A DNA stretch of 64,000 bases from Pratylenchus scribneri (Eukaryota; Nematoda; Chromadorea; Rhabditida; Pratylenchidae), in the NCBI GenBank assembly GCA_030063045.1, contig JAQSEB010000019.1, forward strand, positions 1,922,001 through 1,986,000, written 5' to 3'. The notes below the pieces were generated by a model. It saw only the letters and a list, made by a program, of their open reading frames with translations. It ran no database searches and was not told where the DNA came from. Both the position numbers and the translations under genes were made by a program. Shown one piece after another: positions 28,866 through 40,899 of this stretch (positions within the stretch are counted from its first letter, which is position 1; the number at the start of each line of letters is the position of its first letter).

Positions 28866-29230
28866 TAAAAGTTTTTGACTTCTAATAAATCAGAAACTGG
28901 TTTTAGACCCTACAAACCTTATACCATTTTGTAGATCTCATCGAGACGCATCGATTGGTATATAATTTGTCATTATTTGGTCAAAATTAAAGAGAATTAA
29001 ACCGTTTAAACAATTTTGTCCAGATTTTGGTTTCAAACTTTCTTATTTTGGGCCAAAAGCTAACATATTATATACCAATCGATGCGTCTCGATGAGATCT
29101 ACAAAATGGTATAAGGTTTGTAGGGTCTAAAACCAGTTTCTGATTTATTAGAAGTCAAAAACTTTATATTTGCACCATTGTGGAATCGCCCATATTTGCA
29201 CCGCCCTTTGTCTATTGTGGAATCGACCCC
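28860..29230. repeat. foldback (MITE-like) repeat, copy 2, split by the Maverick
   Basis: A long hairpin. The left arm begins CAAATATAAAAGTTTTTGAC and the right arm ends GTCAAAAACTTTATATTTG. Outer flanks continue as inverted repeats: CACAATGGTGCAAATA is left of the Maverick at 12575-12590, and TATTTGCACCATTGTG follows the hairpin at about 29164-29179. GGTCGATTCC at 12489 pairs with its complement near 29219. The original unit therefore ran from about 12488 to about 29228, and the Maverick sits within its left arm. Confidence 0.8.
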
Positions 29231-29521
29231 GGACGTTTTTTTTCAATATCTGCCTCCGTCGATTATATCTGAGAATATTCTTCAAATGAGCAGCTGTCTC
29301 CAAGTTTCTCCGCCGTCGCCCACATTTTCTTTGACGTAAACTTAAAAAAAAAGTTTGTGGATATGATTAGCGAATTGCGACATTTCCTTGATCCATTCAG
29401 TTATTACTTATTATATGGATATAGTAGGTGATTTTAATTTTTTACTAATACTAATTTTTAATATATTATTAATAACCTTTTTTCTCATTGTTTAGAAATA
29501 ATTTCTTCAAAAAAATCAAAA

Positions 29522-30091
29522 ATGTTTTGTAGTGGACCAGTCGGAAGGAAATGTGCCCTTTGCGAAAAGGAAATCGATGTGATGGCCGAGAAAGTGATTG
29601 TGGAAACCAATATGGGCAAGTCTAAAATTAAACCATATTAATTTATATAGGTAAAATATTGCTAAGCAAGATTGAATTTATCTTATTTGATTCATATGAA
29701 AATATTTTATATCTAATGTTATCAAAATTAAATTCTTTAAATGCATATTTCATCAATAATTTGGAAAAATTGAATTTTTTATTCACAATCACGACCATTT
29801 ATTTTATTCCAATAGTGTCCAGTCTCTACTATATCACTCCCTCTTCCGGCCATTTTAATTGAATTTATTTATAATTATTTTTTCCTTCGCCGATTCCAGT
29901 TCACAAATCTTGCTTTACTTGCGCAATTTGCGATTGTTCAGTTGGTGCAAGGCCCAAATGGTTGTGCCACTGACCATGCCCTTCGGCGTCAATTTGGCCT
30001 AATGTATTTTTGCGCAAAACACAAAATACTGACTCCTCCAGAGAAATTAGAGATGCTGAAGAAAAGATTCCCTGTATTGGCCAATGAATAA
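29522..30091 (+). pseudogene. LIM-domain protein gene with apparent frame break
   Basis: Exon 1 (29522-29615) encodes MFCSGPVGRKCALCEKEID, the first zinc pair of a LIM domain. The intron uses GCAAGT...TTCCAG, a GC-AG pair. Exon 2 (29900-30091) continues HKSCFTCAICDCSVG, the second part of the LIM finger. It then must shift by one base near 29935-29960 to reach CATDHALRRQFGLMYFCAKH and a stop at 30091. Removing any GT-AG segment there does not restore the frame. It is either a decayed gene, a gene with an unrecognised exon structure, or a sequencing error. A single LIM domain of this size recalls small LIM proteins of muscle or cytoskeleton. Confidence 0.55.
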
Positions 30092-30099
30092 GGATTTGA

Positions 30100-30950
30100 A
30101 ATAAAACAATGAAATATTAATTAATTTTTGAACAATTTTAGTTTTTTAAATTTGGCCATAAATTGAATTAACTGCAAATCGATTGGCTATAAAACAAAAA
30201 TATAACATCATTTTTGGGTAGTAAGGCGGAATATAGAAACATTTAAGATTTTCATTTATTTTACTGCTGAGCTTCAAGGCCAAAAATTAAAGCTAACTCT
30301 TTTAATTATAAAATATTCGATTATTTAATGAAGATTCTATTCTAAATTGCCTTGAGGCTATTTCATCTAAAATTATTCTGACTTTGAATATTGTGACTCA
30401 AAATAATCTTTAAATTTCACTAATTTGTAAATTTATAATCAAAAATTTGTAAAAAATAGGCAATTTATTCTATATTTATAATTATATAAATCAATGCATT
30501 TCTAAATAATATTCGAGATTATAAATTTTAAAATATAAATATCGTCGGGGTTTCTATTCGAAGTGACTAAAAATAGTACAAAGTATTTATTAAAATTCTA
30601 GCAGAGGAAATTTAATTTGACTAAAATAAAAATAATATTTTCAAAGCAATAATCGGGATTATGAATAAAATGCCAATATTTTTTGATAAATAATAAATGG
30701 AAAACATTTTTAATTATAATGTCGTCGTTGATTTTGATGGATTTAAAAAAGGAAAGACTGGGGAAAAAATAAATTACAAAATTAATTTTGGGGCATCGGC
30801 TTTTTCAAAATTGAAATGAGGATTCGCGAATAAATTGAGAGGAGACAAACATTTGGTTAAATTTATATTAAAGATTTCATTTATAGTAAGCTAATTGCTA
30901 GTCAATATGTTTTAGCATCTAGCGAATGAATATTTGTGTTGAATAGGAAA
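30100..30950. other. gene-free AT-rich stretch
   Basis: No sustained open frame and no clear repeat. Confidence 0.4.
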
Positions 30951-31007
30951 GTTTGAAAATAGGGAAAGAATTGAGAAAAATTTTAAAATTATTTACACCA
31001 TTATAGC

Positions 31008-31700
31008 TTGGCGAAAGACAGGAAAGAATTTTATGAAGAAGAGTATATTGAATATTTTGAATTGATCATGGATTTTGGTCTGTTAGAAAATAATTTAATT
31101 GAACTTTTTTGGTTATTCTCCGAAGATATTGATATTAATTTTAGTATTGCCCAATTCATGATCAATTTGAAAGGATGTATTGTTGAATATTTGAAAGGAA
31201 CAGTTAAGCAGCATTTTAGGAAAATACAATAAAAGGTCAATTTATCTAGTCTAAAGAAGAGTCAAATAATTTAATTGATAGATAAATTAAGCAAATTTAC
31301 GCTTTAAAAGAAGGAGGGGTTTGGATTTGCGATGGCCAAAATGTCATTCGGAAGAAATAAAATTGGATGAGGTCTGTTAGTTATTTTTGGAGAAAGAATT
31401 TTAGTGGAAATTATGAATTTTAAAATTATTTTATTTATTTTTAAATTAAAAAATTTGAAAATTCTTTTAAAAAATTCATAATTTCCCTTTTTGTTTTCCA
31501 ATTTCAAAAATTTAAGTAAATTCGTTTTGTATTGTAAGCATTTTACGGCATACGGATTGGGAAAGGCACAGAGATTAATGATTGAATTATTGGATATTCG
31601 GGAAAAGTTTAAAAATGGAAGAGTCGATGGGAAAGCATTTTTAAAATGGAAAAGAGGCGATTTGAATTTGAAATGGGAAATTAAATTACAAATAATTTAA
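31008..31700 (+). CDS. possible exons of an unrecognised gene
   Basis: Two open stretches on the + strand have coding-like composition. 31008-31232 (after an acceptor ccattatag) encodes FYEEEYIEYFELIMDFGLLE and GCIVEYLKGTVKQHF. 31491-31700 encodes VLYCKHFTAYGLGKAQRLMI and DGKAFLKWKRGDL. I found no phase-consistent join between them and recognise no domain. They may be exons of one gene, or decayed. Confidence 0.25.
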
Positions 31701-31999
31701 TAAAAAAAATAAATTTTTATTTGACACCGGATTTGATAAAAAATAATAAAGGAATGAAAATTTATTTAAAATTTAAAAGAATTTAATTTTACAATCAAAA
31801 ATTAATAAATTTTGCATAAATTTTCATTCCCAATAATTTGCGGTCCTAATTTAGTTTTCTACTCGTTTACAATAAATTAAATAGAAAAAATATAAATAAA
31901 TATGAACTAGGCAAAAAATTACTAAATATTATGAATGTGGGGAATAAAATAATATTAATTTGTTTTCGTCGAATTTCCTTTGATTTGTCCTTTTTTCAT

Positions 32000-32230
32000 T
32001 CATTGATTCAGAGAAAGACGTTCAAAAACTGGCAATCGGATTTTCTGTGAGGAAGGCGATGTGGATTGAACAGTTGCTGAATTCGGTATATTGATCAGAA
32101 ATTTATTGGCCAAATAGGCGGATGAATTTGAGGAGGATGAGGAGAGAAGTGAGGCCATTGAAGAAGAGGCCGTTGAATGATTGGCAATGGCAACTTTAAT
32201 GAAAAATGGAATAATTATCAAATTATACAT
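32000..32230 (-). CDS. possible small secreted Ser-rich protein
   Basis: 76 residues from an ATG that follows an acceptor-like AACTAG by eight bases. The N-terminus MYNLIIIPFFIKVAIANHS looks like a signal peptide. The mature part is Ser/Ala-rich (STASSSMASLLSSSSSNSSA). No family recognised. It could be a short secreted peptide or a chance frame. Confidence 0.35.
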   Translation of the reverse strand: MYNLIIIPFFIKVAIANHSTASSSMASLLSSSSSNSSAYLANKFLINIPNSATVQSTSPSSQKIRLPVFERLSLNQ

Positions 32231-32361
32231 TAATGTTCCTAGTTTAAGTTTTTGTTAATACTATGTCTATTCTATTTCTATTTGATATTTAAAAACGAAT
32301 TAGCTTAATTCAACATGATTTAAAACTATTTTCGCACTCTCTGATCATAAATTAAATAATT

Positions 32362-32856
32362 TTGCCTGTTTTGCCTCAATTTAATTCCGCCTTTTTGCCC
32401 CAATTTAATTCCGCCTATTTGCCCCAATTTAATTCCGCCTATTTGCCCCAATTTAATTCCGCCTATTTGCCCCAATTTAATTCCGCCTATTTGCCCCAAT
32501 TTAATTCCGCCTATTTGCCCCAATTTAATTCCGCCTTTTTGCCTCAATTTAATTCCGCCTATTTGCCCCAATTTAATTCCGCCTATTTGCCCCAATTTAA
32601 TTCCGCCTATTTGCCCCAATTTAATTCCGCCTAGTTGCCCCAATTTAATTCCGCCTATTTGCCCCAATTTAATTCCGCCTAGTTGCCCCAATTTAATTCC
32701 GCCTAGTTGCCCCAATTTAATTCCGCCTATTTGCCCCAATTTAATTCCGCCTAGTTGCCCCAATTTAATTCCGCCTATTTGCCCCAAAATAATTCCGCCT
32801 ATTTGCCCCAATTTAATTCCGCCTATTTGCCCCAATTTAATTCCGCATGTTTTGCA
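32362..32856 (-). repeat. 24 bp satellite, array 1 (~20 copies)
   Basis: The unit on the + strand is CAATTTAATTCCGCCTATTTGCCC, repeated every 24 bp with single-base variants (CTATTT, CTAGTT, CTTTTT). Because 24 is a multiple of three, several frames stay open and give false LPQFNSAY or KLGQIGGI repeats. The same unit occurs in the opposite orientation at 50674-51557. The array lies between the Ser-rich frame and the CCCH gene. Confidence 0.95.
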
Positions 32857-32930
32857 GTTTGCATTAAATTAATTCCTCATGTTTTTAGATTAAATAATTC
32901 TACCCTTATTACAAATGTACCTCATAGGTA

Positions 32931-35132
32931 TTAATTAATCTTTTTGCCCTTATATATATTAATGCCTGCGGCAAAATAATTTATTTTAATATTAATTTTA
33001 TTTTTAGAATATACCTTCTGCTGCTGTTGAATTGGCTGATGTTGTGTCTCCATCGCTGCTTCTTCTTGGTTGGGGTTCATCTGCCGTTGGTAATATTGGA
33101 GTGATGTTCTTTTTGTATTCTTCCTCAATTTGTTGCCGTATTCGTGCCTAAAATGCATATTTAATTCAATTTAAAAAAAATAAATATTTAACCTCCTCAT
33201 CAAATGGAACCAACGGTGATTCATTGCCAGAATCAATGTTCGACGAAATTATTGAGGCGCGCGAATATTCATCCAAAATAAAAAATGAAATAATTCATTT
33301 AAATTTAATTAATTTTGAATTTACCATCGCTGGAACTGGAACATATATTTGCCAACAATTGTTGAGGGTCCAATTCATCGCCAATATTCCCTTTTTCCAT
33401 TGTCGATCCACTCGGTTTGGTCATTTTCTCATTCCCAAAAGGGAATATTCCAAAATTTGGTGATTTATTTTGTTGCCTGATTAATTCATCCAAAGGCGTG
33501 AAAAATGTTGGAGAAATTTGCCTTCAAAAAAAATAATTTTCCATTTTTTCATGGATTTACTGACTGGCTATGGAAGCCTGAATTCGCATATAATTCCAGG
33601 GTATTTGGTCGATTTGGTTCCATTATTGGCGATTTCTGTTGTTGATTTCCAAATGTATTCGGAATTTCATTGCTCCAAAAATTCTTGAAAATTATTTTAA
33701 AAAAATAAATAAAATTAATTATTCAAATTTACTTTTGCAAAATTATTTGTTTCCGGATAACTTGTGCCCAATGGATTTCCACCACCAAAATTCATTCCCA
33801 TTTGGCGTTGTTGTGCCATTTGAGATTGGCCTGAGGCCAAATTGTCCGGTGGTGAATTATTCCCAAAACTTTGAACTTTGCCCAAAAATTGATGATGTCT
33901 GAAAATATTCATTTTTTTATAATTTAATTACAAATATTAAAAATTTACCCATTCATAAATTGCACAGCTGAATTGCTTTTTTGTGCCGGAAATATTCCAT
34001 AGGGATTTGAAGAACAATTATTGTTCTTTTGATTGGCATATGCGCCCAATGAAGCTGCACTGCTCGATGTGGTCAACATTGTTGGTGCCTTTTTTGACGG
34101 TTCAATGCCTGGAATAAATATTCAGAATTATTTTAAAAAATTTGAATTCATTCACTACCAATGCTAATAATGCCTACCTTTCCTTTCATCATACTGTACC
34201 CCCAATTTTTGCCCAATCACTCTGTCACCCTATCAATCAAATATTGCCCCAATCTGCCTTTTTAAATCCATATTTTTTCCTCCCCTGTGTTCATTTTTCC
34301 TTACAAATTTTTTTTTCTATTTTTTTCACTCAATTAGGAATATTTAAAATTGATTCGCTTCTATCACTATCCCATTCATTGACCATTGGGGGGCTTATGC
34401 CTCTGGCGAAGACCCGGGGCGATAGCCTAGGCCTAGCTCTCGCCAAAAATAATTTTAGCCTAGATTAGGACTAATATTCACCCAATGCGGCCAAATCCTG
34501 AACCATTTGGAGGGCTTGTTCATTAACGGTAATCAGCGTTTTCAGTTGGGCCGGACTTTCGTTATGAATCTGGAAAAGCGATAATGAAACTAAATTTTAA
34601 GGAAAATAAACTGACAAAATGGCATCTTGGTCCATAAGGACAATATCCTGAGGGAATTTAATGAATTAATTAAATTCTGATTTTTGATTATTAACCAGTT
34701 TTATGATAAGATTGGCATGGCTCCGTTTTGTATTTTGGATGCCGTGGCACTGGACGCTTTTCCCTTTCCCCATGTGCATATTGGCATCTGTAAATTTATT
34801 TATATTATTCATTCATTTGATTAATTGATTTTACCTTTCGCCATAATTGCACCGTCCTGTTTCCATCCAACTTCGACATAATTCCGTTTTATACAATTTC
34901 GGATTCTTTTGTTGGACTTGCTGAAATATTTAATAAAATTATTAATTATTATTTTTGGTTAATCGACCACTCTGGAAGATGCATTCGGCGTTGAATTATT
35001 GCTATTTAGGCCATTTGTTGCCGTCGGCGTTGTTGGTGTTGGTGTCGTGGTTTGTGGCGTTGATGGAATTAAAATGGCAGCACTGGAGGAGGAATTCATA
35101 TAATTGGACAAATTTGACTGATTGGAGGACAT
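32931..35132 (-). CDS. tandem CCCH zinc-finger protein (TIS11/OMA/MEX type), multi-exon
   Basis: The gene starts at 35132 with a Ser/Thr/Asn-rich N-terminus (MSSNQSNLSNYMNSSSSAA). Exon ~34846-34922 then gives KLYKTELC and the first finger C-x8-C-x5-C-x3-H (CRSWMETGRCNYGERCQYAH). It is split by an intron and followed by the linker ERPVPRHPKYKTEPC. The second finger is C-x8-C-x5-C-x3-H, ending GYCPYGPRCHFIH across two more introns, one with donor GTCAGT. Later exons down to TAA at 32931 are Gln/Asn/Ser/Pro rich (NNCSSNPYGIFPAQ, MAQQRQMGMNFGGGNP). The family binds AU-rich or germline mRNA 3' UTRs and controls stability or translation. All eight zinc ligands are present. An intronic dispersed repeat lies at 34150-34470. 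Confidence 0.85.
34150..34470 (+). repeat. dispersed ~310 bp repeat, copy A (intronic)
   Basis: This matches 48620-48950 in the same + orientation. Shared blocks are CATACTGTACC-like, TGTCACCCTATCAATCAAAT then ATTGCCC, and, near the end, a GC-richer block around GCGAAGACCCGGG and CCTAGGCCTA-CTCGCC. Both copies lie in introns of minus-strand genes (CCCH and CUB genes). Confidence 0.7.
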
Positions 35133-35289
35133 TTAGACGCAATATTCGACTTTTGACTAATTCGAAATTATTTTTGCTATATCAGAGAATTCAAATAGCT
35201 CTTTCATTTATATTTTCTGTAAATATGAGAAATATTTTAATAAATTTTAAAATATTAGAAATCGAAATTTTAGTGATTTGAGCATTACA

Positions 35290-38200
35290 AAACAGGTTTG
35301 ATCGATGAAAATGACTAATTTTTTGATGTCATTTGTGAAGAAAGAACTAAAGAATCTCAGAGAAGAGCCTTTTTTCGTTTTTACTAACAAAGAATTAATT
35401 TTTAGTAAAAATTTCGATTCAATGGCGAATAAAATGATAATTTATTGATGAAAAGAAGAATGGATTGGAAAAGGCAAATTGATAGTCTACCAGCGATTAA
35501 TTCGCCAATTTTGTTACAAATATGGGAAAGGAGAGAAGATGGGTCGATTTGATGATGTTTATCAATCGAAGAAAGGTCCAATGAATTTATTTTTAGAAAA
35601 AATAATCAACTAATTTCCAGATTTCAAAGTGATTCCTTTCCGAGGCTATTTTATAATTCATTATTTAATTTGCCATTTTTTCTAGTAATTTTAGGTAGAA
35701 AGGAAGCATAAAGTGCATGTATATTTTATATCATTCCCTTTCCCCTTTCCCATAAAAATGCTTTTCAATCGGTCGGATGGAAATTGGTTCTGGCTCATGC
35801 AATTGTGGAGGATTGAATTGAATTTTTAATGAAAATTCCTTCCAGCCATAACACAAAAATGACATCAAAAATTCAAGGGAAGGACACACAATACGGGGGG
35901 AAAATGATGCCGCCTAGGGGAATCCAATTCTACCATATATTTTTATTCCTCTCATGTTGGCCTAAAAATGAGAGTCGTGTGACCCGAAATGCGGGAAATA
36001 ATTGTGAATTCAGATGAATTTGGTGTATGATTAACTAAAATTTGCATAAATAGTTGAAATATATACAAGTTTAATTAATATTAATCGATGAATTTGACTT
36101 AAAAATGGATGAATTTTAAAGATTGTGAAGAATTTTTGGGACTTCTTTAATTTTTTTTTGCCCTTCCAACTGTTATATTGGGATTTGGGAACGAGAAGAA
36201 AGGAAGGAAAAGAATTGAATGGCAATGTGGGACGAAAAAAGGAAAGTCACAGGGCCAGCTGCTGCCTGGGACTTGGGACACACTGCTGGGCTTTGGGCCA
36301 ATATATAAGTGTGTGTATGCCGGCGGGGAAAGGACGTAAAAGTCATATGAAAAGGGCGGAATGGGAGGAGAGGAAAAAAAGAGGGGGAGTCGAAAGACAC
36401 TGAAAATGCGGGAAAATAGTAGAAAACATCAATGCGAGTTTTTATGTATTTCTCGTCAACTATTGATAAGAAAAAAAAAGTGGATTGGTTAAAAAAAGAA
36501 AAATTTCATGGAAAAAATTAATCAAAAAATTTATTAGAGAAATTTTAATAATCTTATTAAGTCATTTATGCATAATTTAACCATTTTTAAATCCAAAGAT
36601 AATATTAAAGAATAAATAAAATATGGCCATAAAATTGTGAATAAAATGTTCTCAATTGTCCTTTTTATTGTCTTTTTTATTGCGAATTTAGTGAAATGAA
36701 TTTTATAAAATTTGCTAAAGATTGGGGGGTCTAGGCTGGGTCTAGACATGCATTCGACTCAAATGCGCCAAATGCACTCTAAAAATCTCTGAAAGAATGA
36801 GGAAGGAATGAAATATTTTGAGACGACGGGCCAAATGAAAAACGCCAGCGGCGTTAAGGGAAAAAAAGAAAGGGAATTGGCCATTGCGTCTGGACTGGAT
36901 GGAGGGAGCCGACATCCCCCAGCATTGTAGGGGCCAAATGAGGGAGAAAATAATGGTAGAGGGTGAATGTGAGGGGAGGAGGCTGGTTTTAGTTAGATAT
37001 AGGCATTCTTTGGCGGACGGCTGTGGCCCCGCAAAATGGCGTCAGCAGACCGATTGGCCCAGACAGGGCAGAGTGAGACTCACTCAATTCCAGTTAGTCA
37101 GTCAGCCTCAGCGACAGCCGACCAAGAACCAACCGGCTGTCAATAGTGGGAATATATCAGCTGGTAGCAATGGAAATGGAGGCAGAGAAAAGTAAATTGG
37201 CGAGAGATGAATGGGTGGAATAAATGGAATATAAAATGGCAAGAAAAATAAATATACAAAATATAATACATGAATGAAAGTAGAATCATAGGGAAAAGTG
37301 AGATTGCATTAAGGGCATATTTACTTATTCATATCATTTATTTGTTGTTTTCCCTATTTCCTTCCTCTTTCGTCTGGCCTCATTTTTCTCGGCTTTTTCT
37401 ATTTGTATTGTCCAATTCGCCATCTCAAATTAGCCAAGAAAGATAAATAGAGGGAAGTGAAAAGGTGGGAAAATTTTATATTGTCTGGGCAATTTTTATT
37501 GATATTTTTGGTTGGATGAAAATATGGGAAAATTAAAAGAAATTTTGGCATTAAAATATTGAATGAAATTATTTCGTGTTTTTAAAACGAACATTTTAAA
37601 TGTTTTTTTTTATATTATTTTGTAATTGAATTTTAACCATTCTTCTTTCTACTGCTAATGTCCTAATTTGGAATAAAGAAAATGAGAATTATGCCATTTA
37701 AATTTGGAATATATATGGATAAGGGCGAATAGGATAGATGGATTAAAAACCCATCAATTGGCGCTCTACACTGCTTTGGCCAACCAGCAGACTCTGGGCC
37801 GATTTTCTGGTCCCCGGAAGAATTTTGAGAGGAAAAATGAAATGAAAAGGACTTTGATGAAGGAAAAAAGGAAGAAAGACGATGATTGCACTTTTTCTTT
37901 CCCTCTTCTCGATTTTCATTTTACTTCAATTTTCTTGACTTTTTTTACACTCGAGAGAAAATAGTCAATATAATATAGAGTGCACAATCATTATCGAAGG
38001 GAGAGAAAAAAATGGAATTTAATTAAAAAATTTCTTAAAAATTAAATTTTTTATTTGAAAATAAAAAGTAAGTTTTTAAAAAGTTTTTAGTCCTAAATTT
38101 TTCAATCAGAGAATGCGAAAATTTAATTATCATAAAATTGATATTTTGGGATTTAACATTTAATTATAGGAAAGGTATGCTAATTGCTAAAGACGTAAAA

Positions 38201-39640
38201 AATGGAGGGGGAATGATTTTATAGATCACTTATTACTACCCAAATATAGTTGGAAAATAAACCAAAAACTTTTTTGCTTGTCACCTTCATTAATACAAAT
38301 GGAAATATGGCTTATAAAGTTGGGCATACTATGGTGTATTTTTAATTATGAAAATAGTTTTGTAGGATTGAAAGCCAAAATTATGAAAAAGGTGGATAGT
38401 TTCGAAGGAAAAACAGATTATAAAAGAATGGCAAACTTTCACCTTCTTAAAAATTTTTTCCTTCATCATTTTATCCAACCAGAGTCAAAGTTAAAAGTAA
38501 ATTTGAGGAGGAGTAGGGCGGCGGCAAAGTTCATTCCCTGGAATGGCCCACACTCATCCCATCCCCATCCTTTTGAACATATGGCCTAGCCGCATTGGCC
38601 CAGCATTTTGGCCCAACTCGTTTTTCGCCATTCCACATCCATTTTCTCAACTTTTGGCGCACTTTTCATTCACAGCCAACCAATTGTGAATGAAATCGGC
38701 GAGAGTGAAAAAAAAAATGGGGGACACTTTTTTTTGAAAGTTAGAAAAGTGAAGGCCCCACTGAGACTGGTTGGGTTGGTTCATTTCATTTTGATGGGGG
38801 GAAATGGGGTGGAGAACATTTGGAACATTTGTTCCTTCTTTTCACCTTTTTTTCCTATTTTCAAAACTTGAATGAATTTTCATCGGGCAAAATCGGTGAA
38901 CTGGAAGAATGGAAAATTGAGAAAAGAAAATTACATGAATGAATAGGATTTTAGAAAAGTATTAAATATTGGACCCTTTTTAAATAAATTTTACACACTT
39001 TTTTAAAAATGAGAAAAATTCAATAATGTAAATACCAAGAAAATTATTTTTATGGCCAAATTTATTTAGCGCCCAATTCATGGCATAATCGAATCCAAGG
39101 ATGATGGGATAACAACAAAGGGATTAATTGTTTCAATTTATTAGGTAAATGAAATTAGTGAATTTTGGCAAAAATTTTGCATTCTAGTTTAAATAAAATA
39201 GAATATAATTAAAATTATATCATTAATTGAATAATTATATGAAAGCGGGCATTTCTGCTGGAAATATGTGTCAGATAATTCGGTGGAATATTTGGCCCAA
39301 CTTATTTTGCCACATTCATTTGGTCGTCTATTTTTGTAGATCTCAGCCCTCCTTTTCACTTTTTCCATACACTTATATTTTTATATTTGGCCCATTCTCG
39401 ACCAGACTTTTACAGTGGATTGAATAAAGAAAATGAGAGCGGAAGGTGGAGAAAAGGTTGGGGCGCCATGGCCCCAGAATGCATCCAGGCAATTTGGGGA
39501 AAAATGAGGGTAAAATGGAAGGAGGACTTGAGTTCCTAGGAGTGAGTTCCATTTCCTACACAATTCCCGACACTGAATGTTGTATATTTATTTGCAAAAA
39601 GGCAGGCACATTGAATGTTTGGGTGGAGTGGTGAATGGGT
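35290..39640. other. long gene-poor stretch
   Basis: No frame here has splice structure or a recognisable domain. The longer frames at 36125-36403, 36884-37195 and 38278-38871 are in locally GC-richer DNA and read as low-complexity Arg/Gly/Lys strings on both strands. The sequence around 36880-37160 (GC-richer, with CAGTCAGCCTCAGCG) could be a promoter or 5' UTR region, but nothing proves it. Confidence 0.4.
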
Positions 39641-39646
39641 GGGGGG

Positions 39647-40895
39647 CTGTCTAGTAGAGTTGCACCCCCGGGGACGGGGATGCGTTCGGGGAGAAATTTT
39701 CGGGGATCAAATTTTCGGGGAACATCTCGGGGCTACCCCGGGGCCATCTTTTTCGGGGACGGGGATTCGGGGATCAAACGGGGATTATTTCGGGGATCCC
39801 CGGGGCCCCGGGGAAGAAGACGGGGATTAAGGGAATTTTTTAAAAAGGCTAAAAAGCATAAAAAATTTTGGCCTTCTGGGTTAAAATATAAAAATTCAGT
39901 ATAATTTCATGCTTTTTAGTTGCCCATTGAAAAAATAGAGTTAATTTTATCAACATGATTGTTATTCCTTACTAGGATTTCTTTTCAAATCAACCCTAAG
40001 GCATAGGAATAAACTTTTAAATTTGTTATTTTATTTTTTTAAATAAATTTGGATTGAATTGCTATTGTTAATAAAATTCGGATTGTGCGGATTGGGAAGG
40101 TTATTTGCAGGCTTTTGAAAAATTTGAGTAGGGGAAATATTAATGTAATGTTTGATCGGTGGCGGGTGGCGGCTTTTCCGGCCATCTTATCAAGAATTTT
40201 TTAGCTACTCTATTTTTACCCCCATCCAAAATTCCATTATTCGGTGGTGCCGATAGGCGCCACCGAAGAAAATTTTTGAAATTTTAAGTTAATTTTAATG
40301 GTAGAAATCGCTATTTTTTGATAAAAGTATATAAATAAAAGATATTCACAGGTAGTGCTGCCGATAGGCGCAACCGGAGAAAATTTTTTTGAATAATATT
40401 TCACTGATTTTTAATACAAAATTCCAAGTCTAATAAAATTTAGGCAGTAAAAATAAAAATCATAAAAAATTGACTGCCAAATAAGCCATGATTCATTTGC
40501 GGATGATTTTTGTTCTCAATATTTATATTTACTGTATATACGACTTGTAATTATCTTTATTGTTTATTATTATTTATTAACTCCTATTTCGTGTTGGAAT
40601 ACAAAGTTTTTGATATAAAAAATTTAAATTATCTATATTCAATGCAAAAATAGCCAAAAAACTGACATTTTTTTAACCTTACCAAATCATTTTCGGGGAT
40701 GAAAAAAGCCGGGGATATGAACGGGGACGGGGATTCCCCGTCACGGGGATAAAATTTTCGGGGGACAACCCGGGGGTGATTTTCCGGGGATCAAATTTTC
40801 GGGGGACAACCCGGGGGTGATTTTCGGGGGAAATGCTCGGGGATCCCCGGGGTTTCGGGGATCCCCGTCCCCGGGGGTGCAACCCTACTGTCTAG
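39647..40895. mobile_element. non-autonomous hAT element (1233 bp) with 8 bp TSD
   Basis: The element spans 39655-40887 and begins TAGAGTTGCACCCCCGGGG. Its end is the inverse of TAGGGTTGCACCCCCGGGG. It is flanked by perfect direct repeats CTGTCTAG at 39647-39654 and 40888-40895, fitting the hAT pattern nTnnnnAn. The ends hold dense GGGG/CCCC runs (subterminal GGGGAT and ATCCCC repeats), while the interior is AT-rich and non-coding. Terminal sequence is shared with the 503 bp element at 1175-1677, so both belong to one family. No transposase. Confidence 0.88.
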
Positions 40896-40899
40896 GGCA

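Noticed and set aside
32326..32835. Long open frames made of LPQFNSAY or KLGQIGGI repeats (also 50655-51598 on both strands)
   Set aside because: They arise because the satellite unit is 24 bp, a multiple of three. Several frames on both strands are open, and there is no start context, splice signal or codon bias.
36884..37195. 103-codon + frame in GC-richer DNA
   Set aside because: Low-complexity Gln/Arg/Gly composition, no splice sites or domain; more likely a promoter or UTR-type region.
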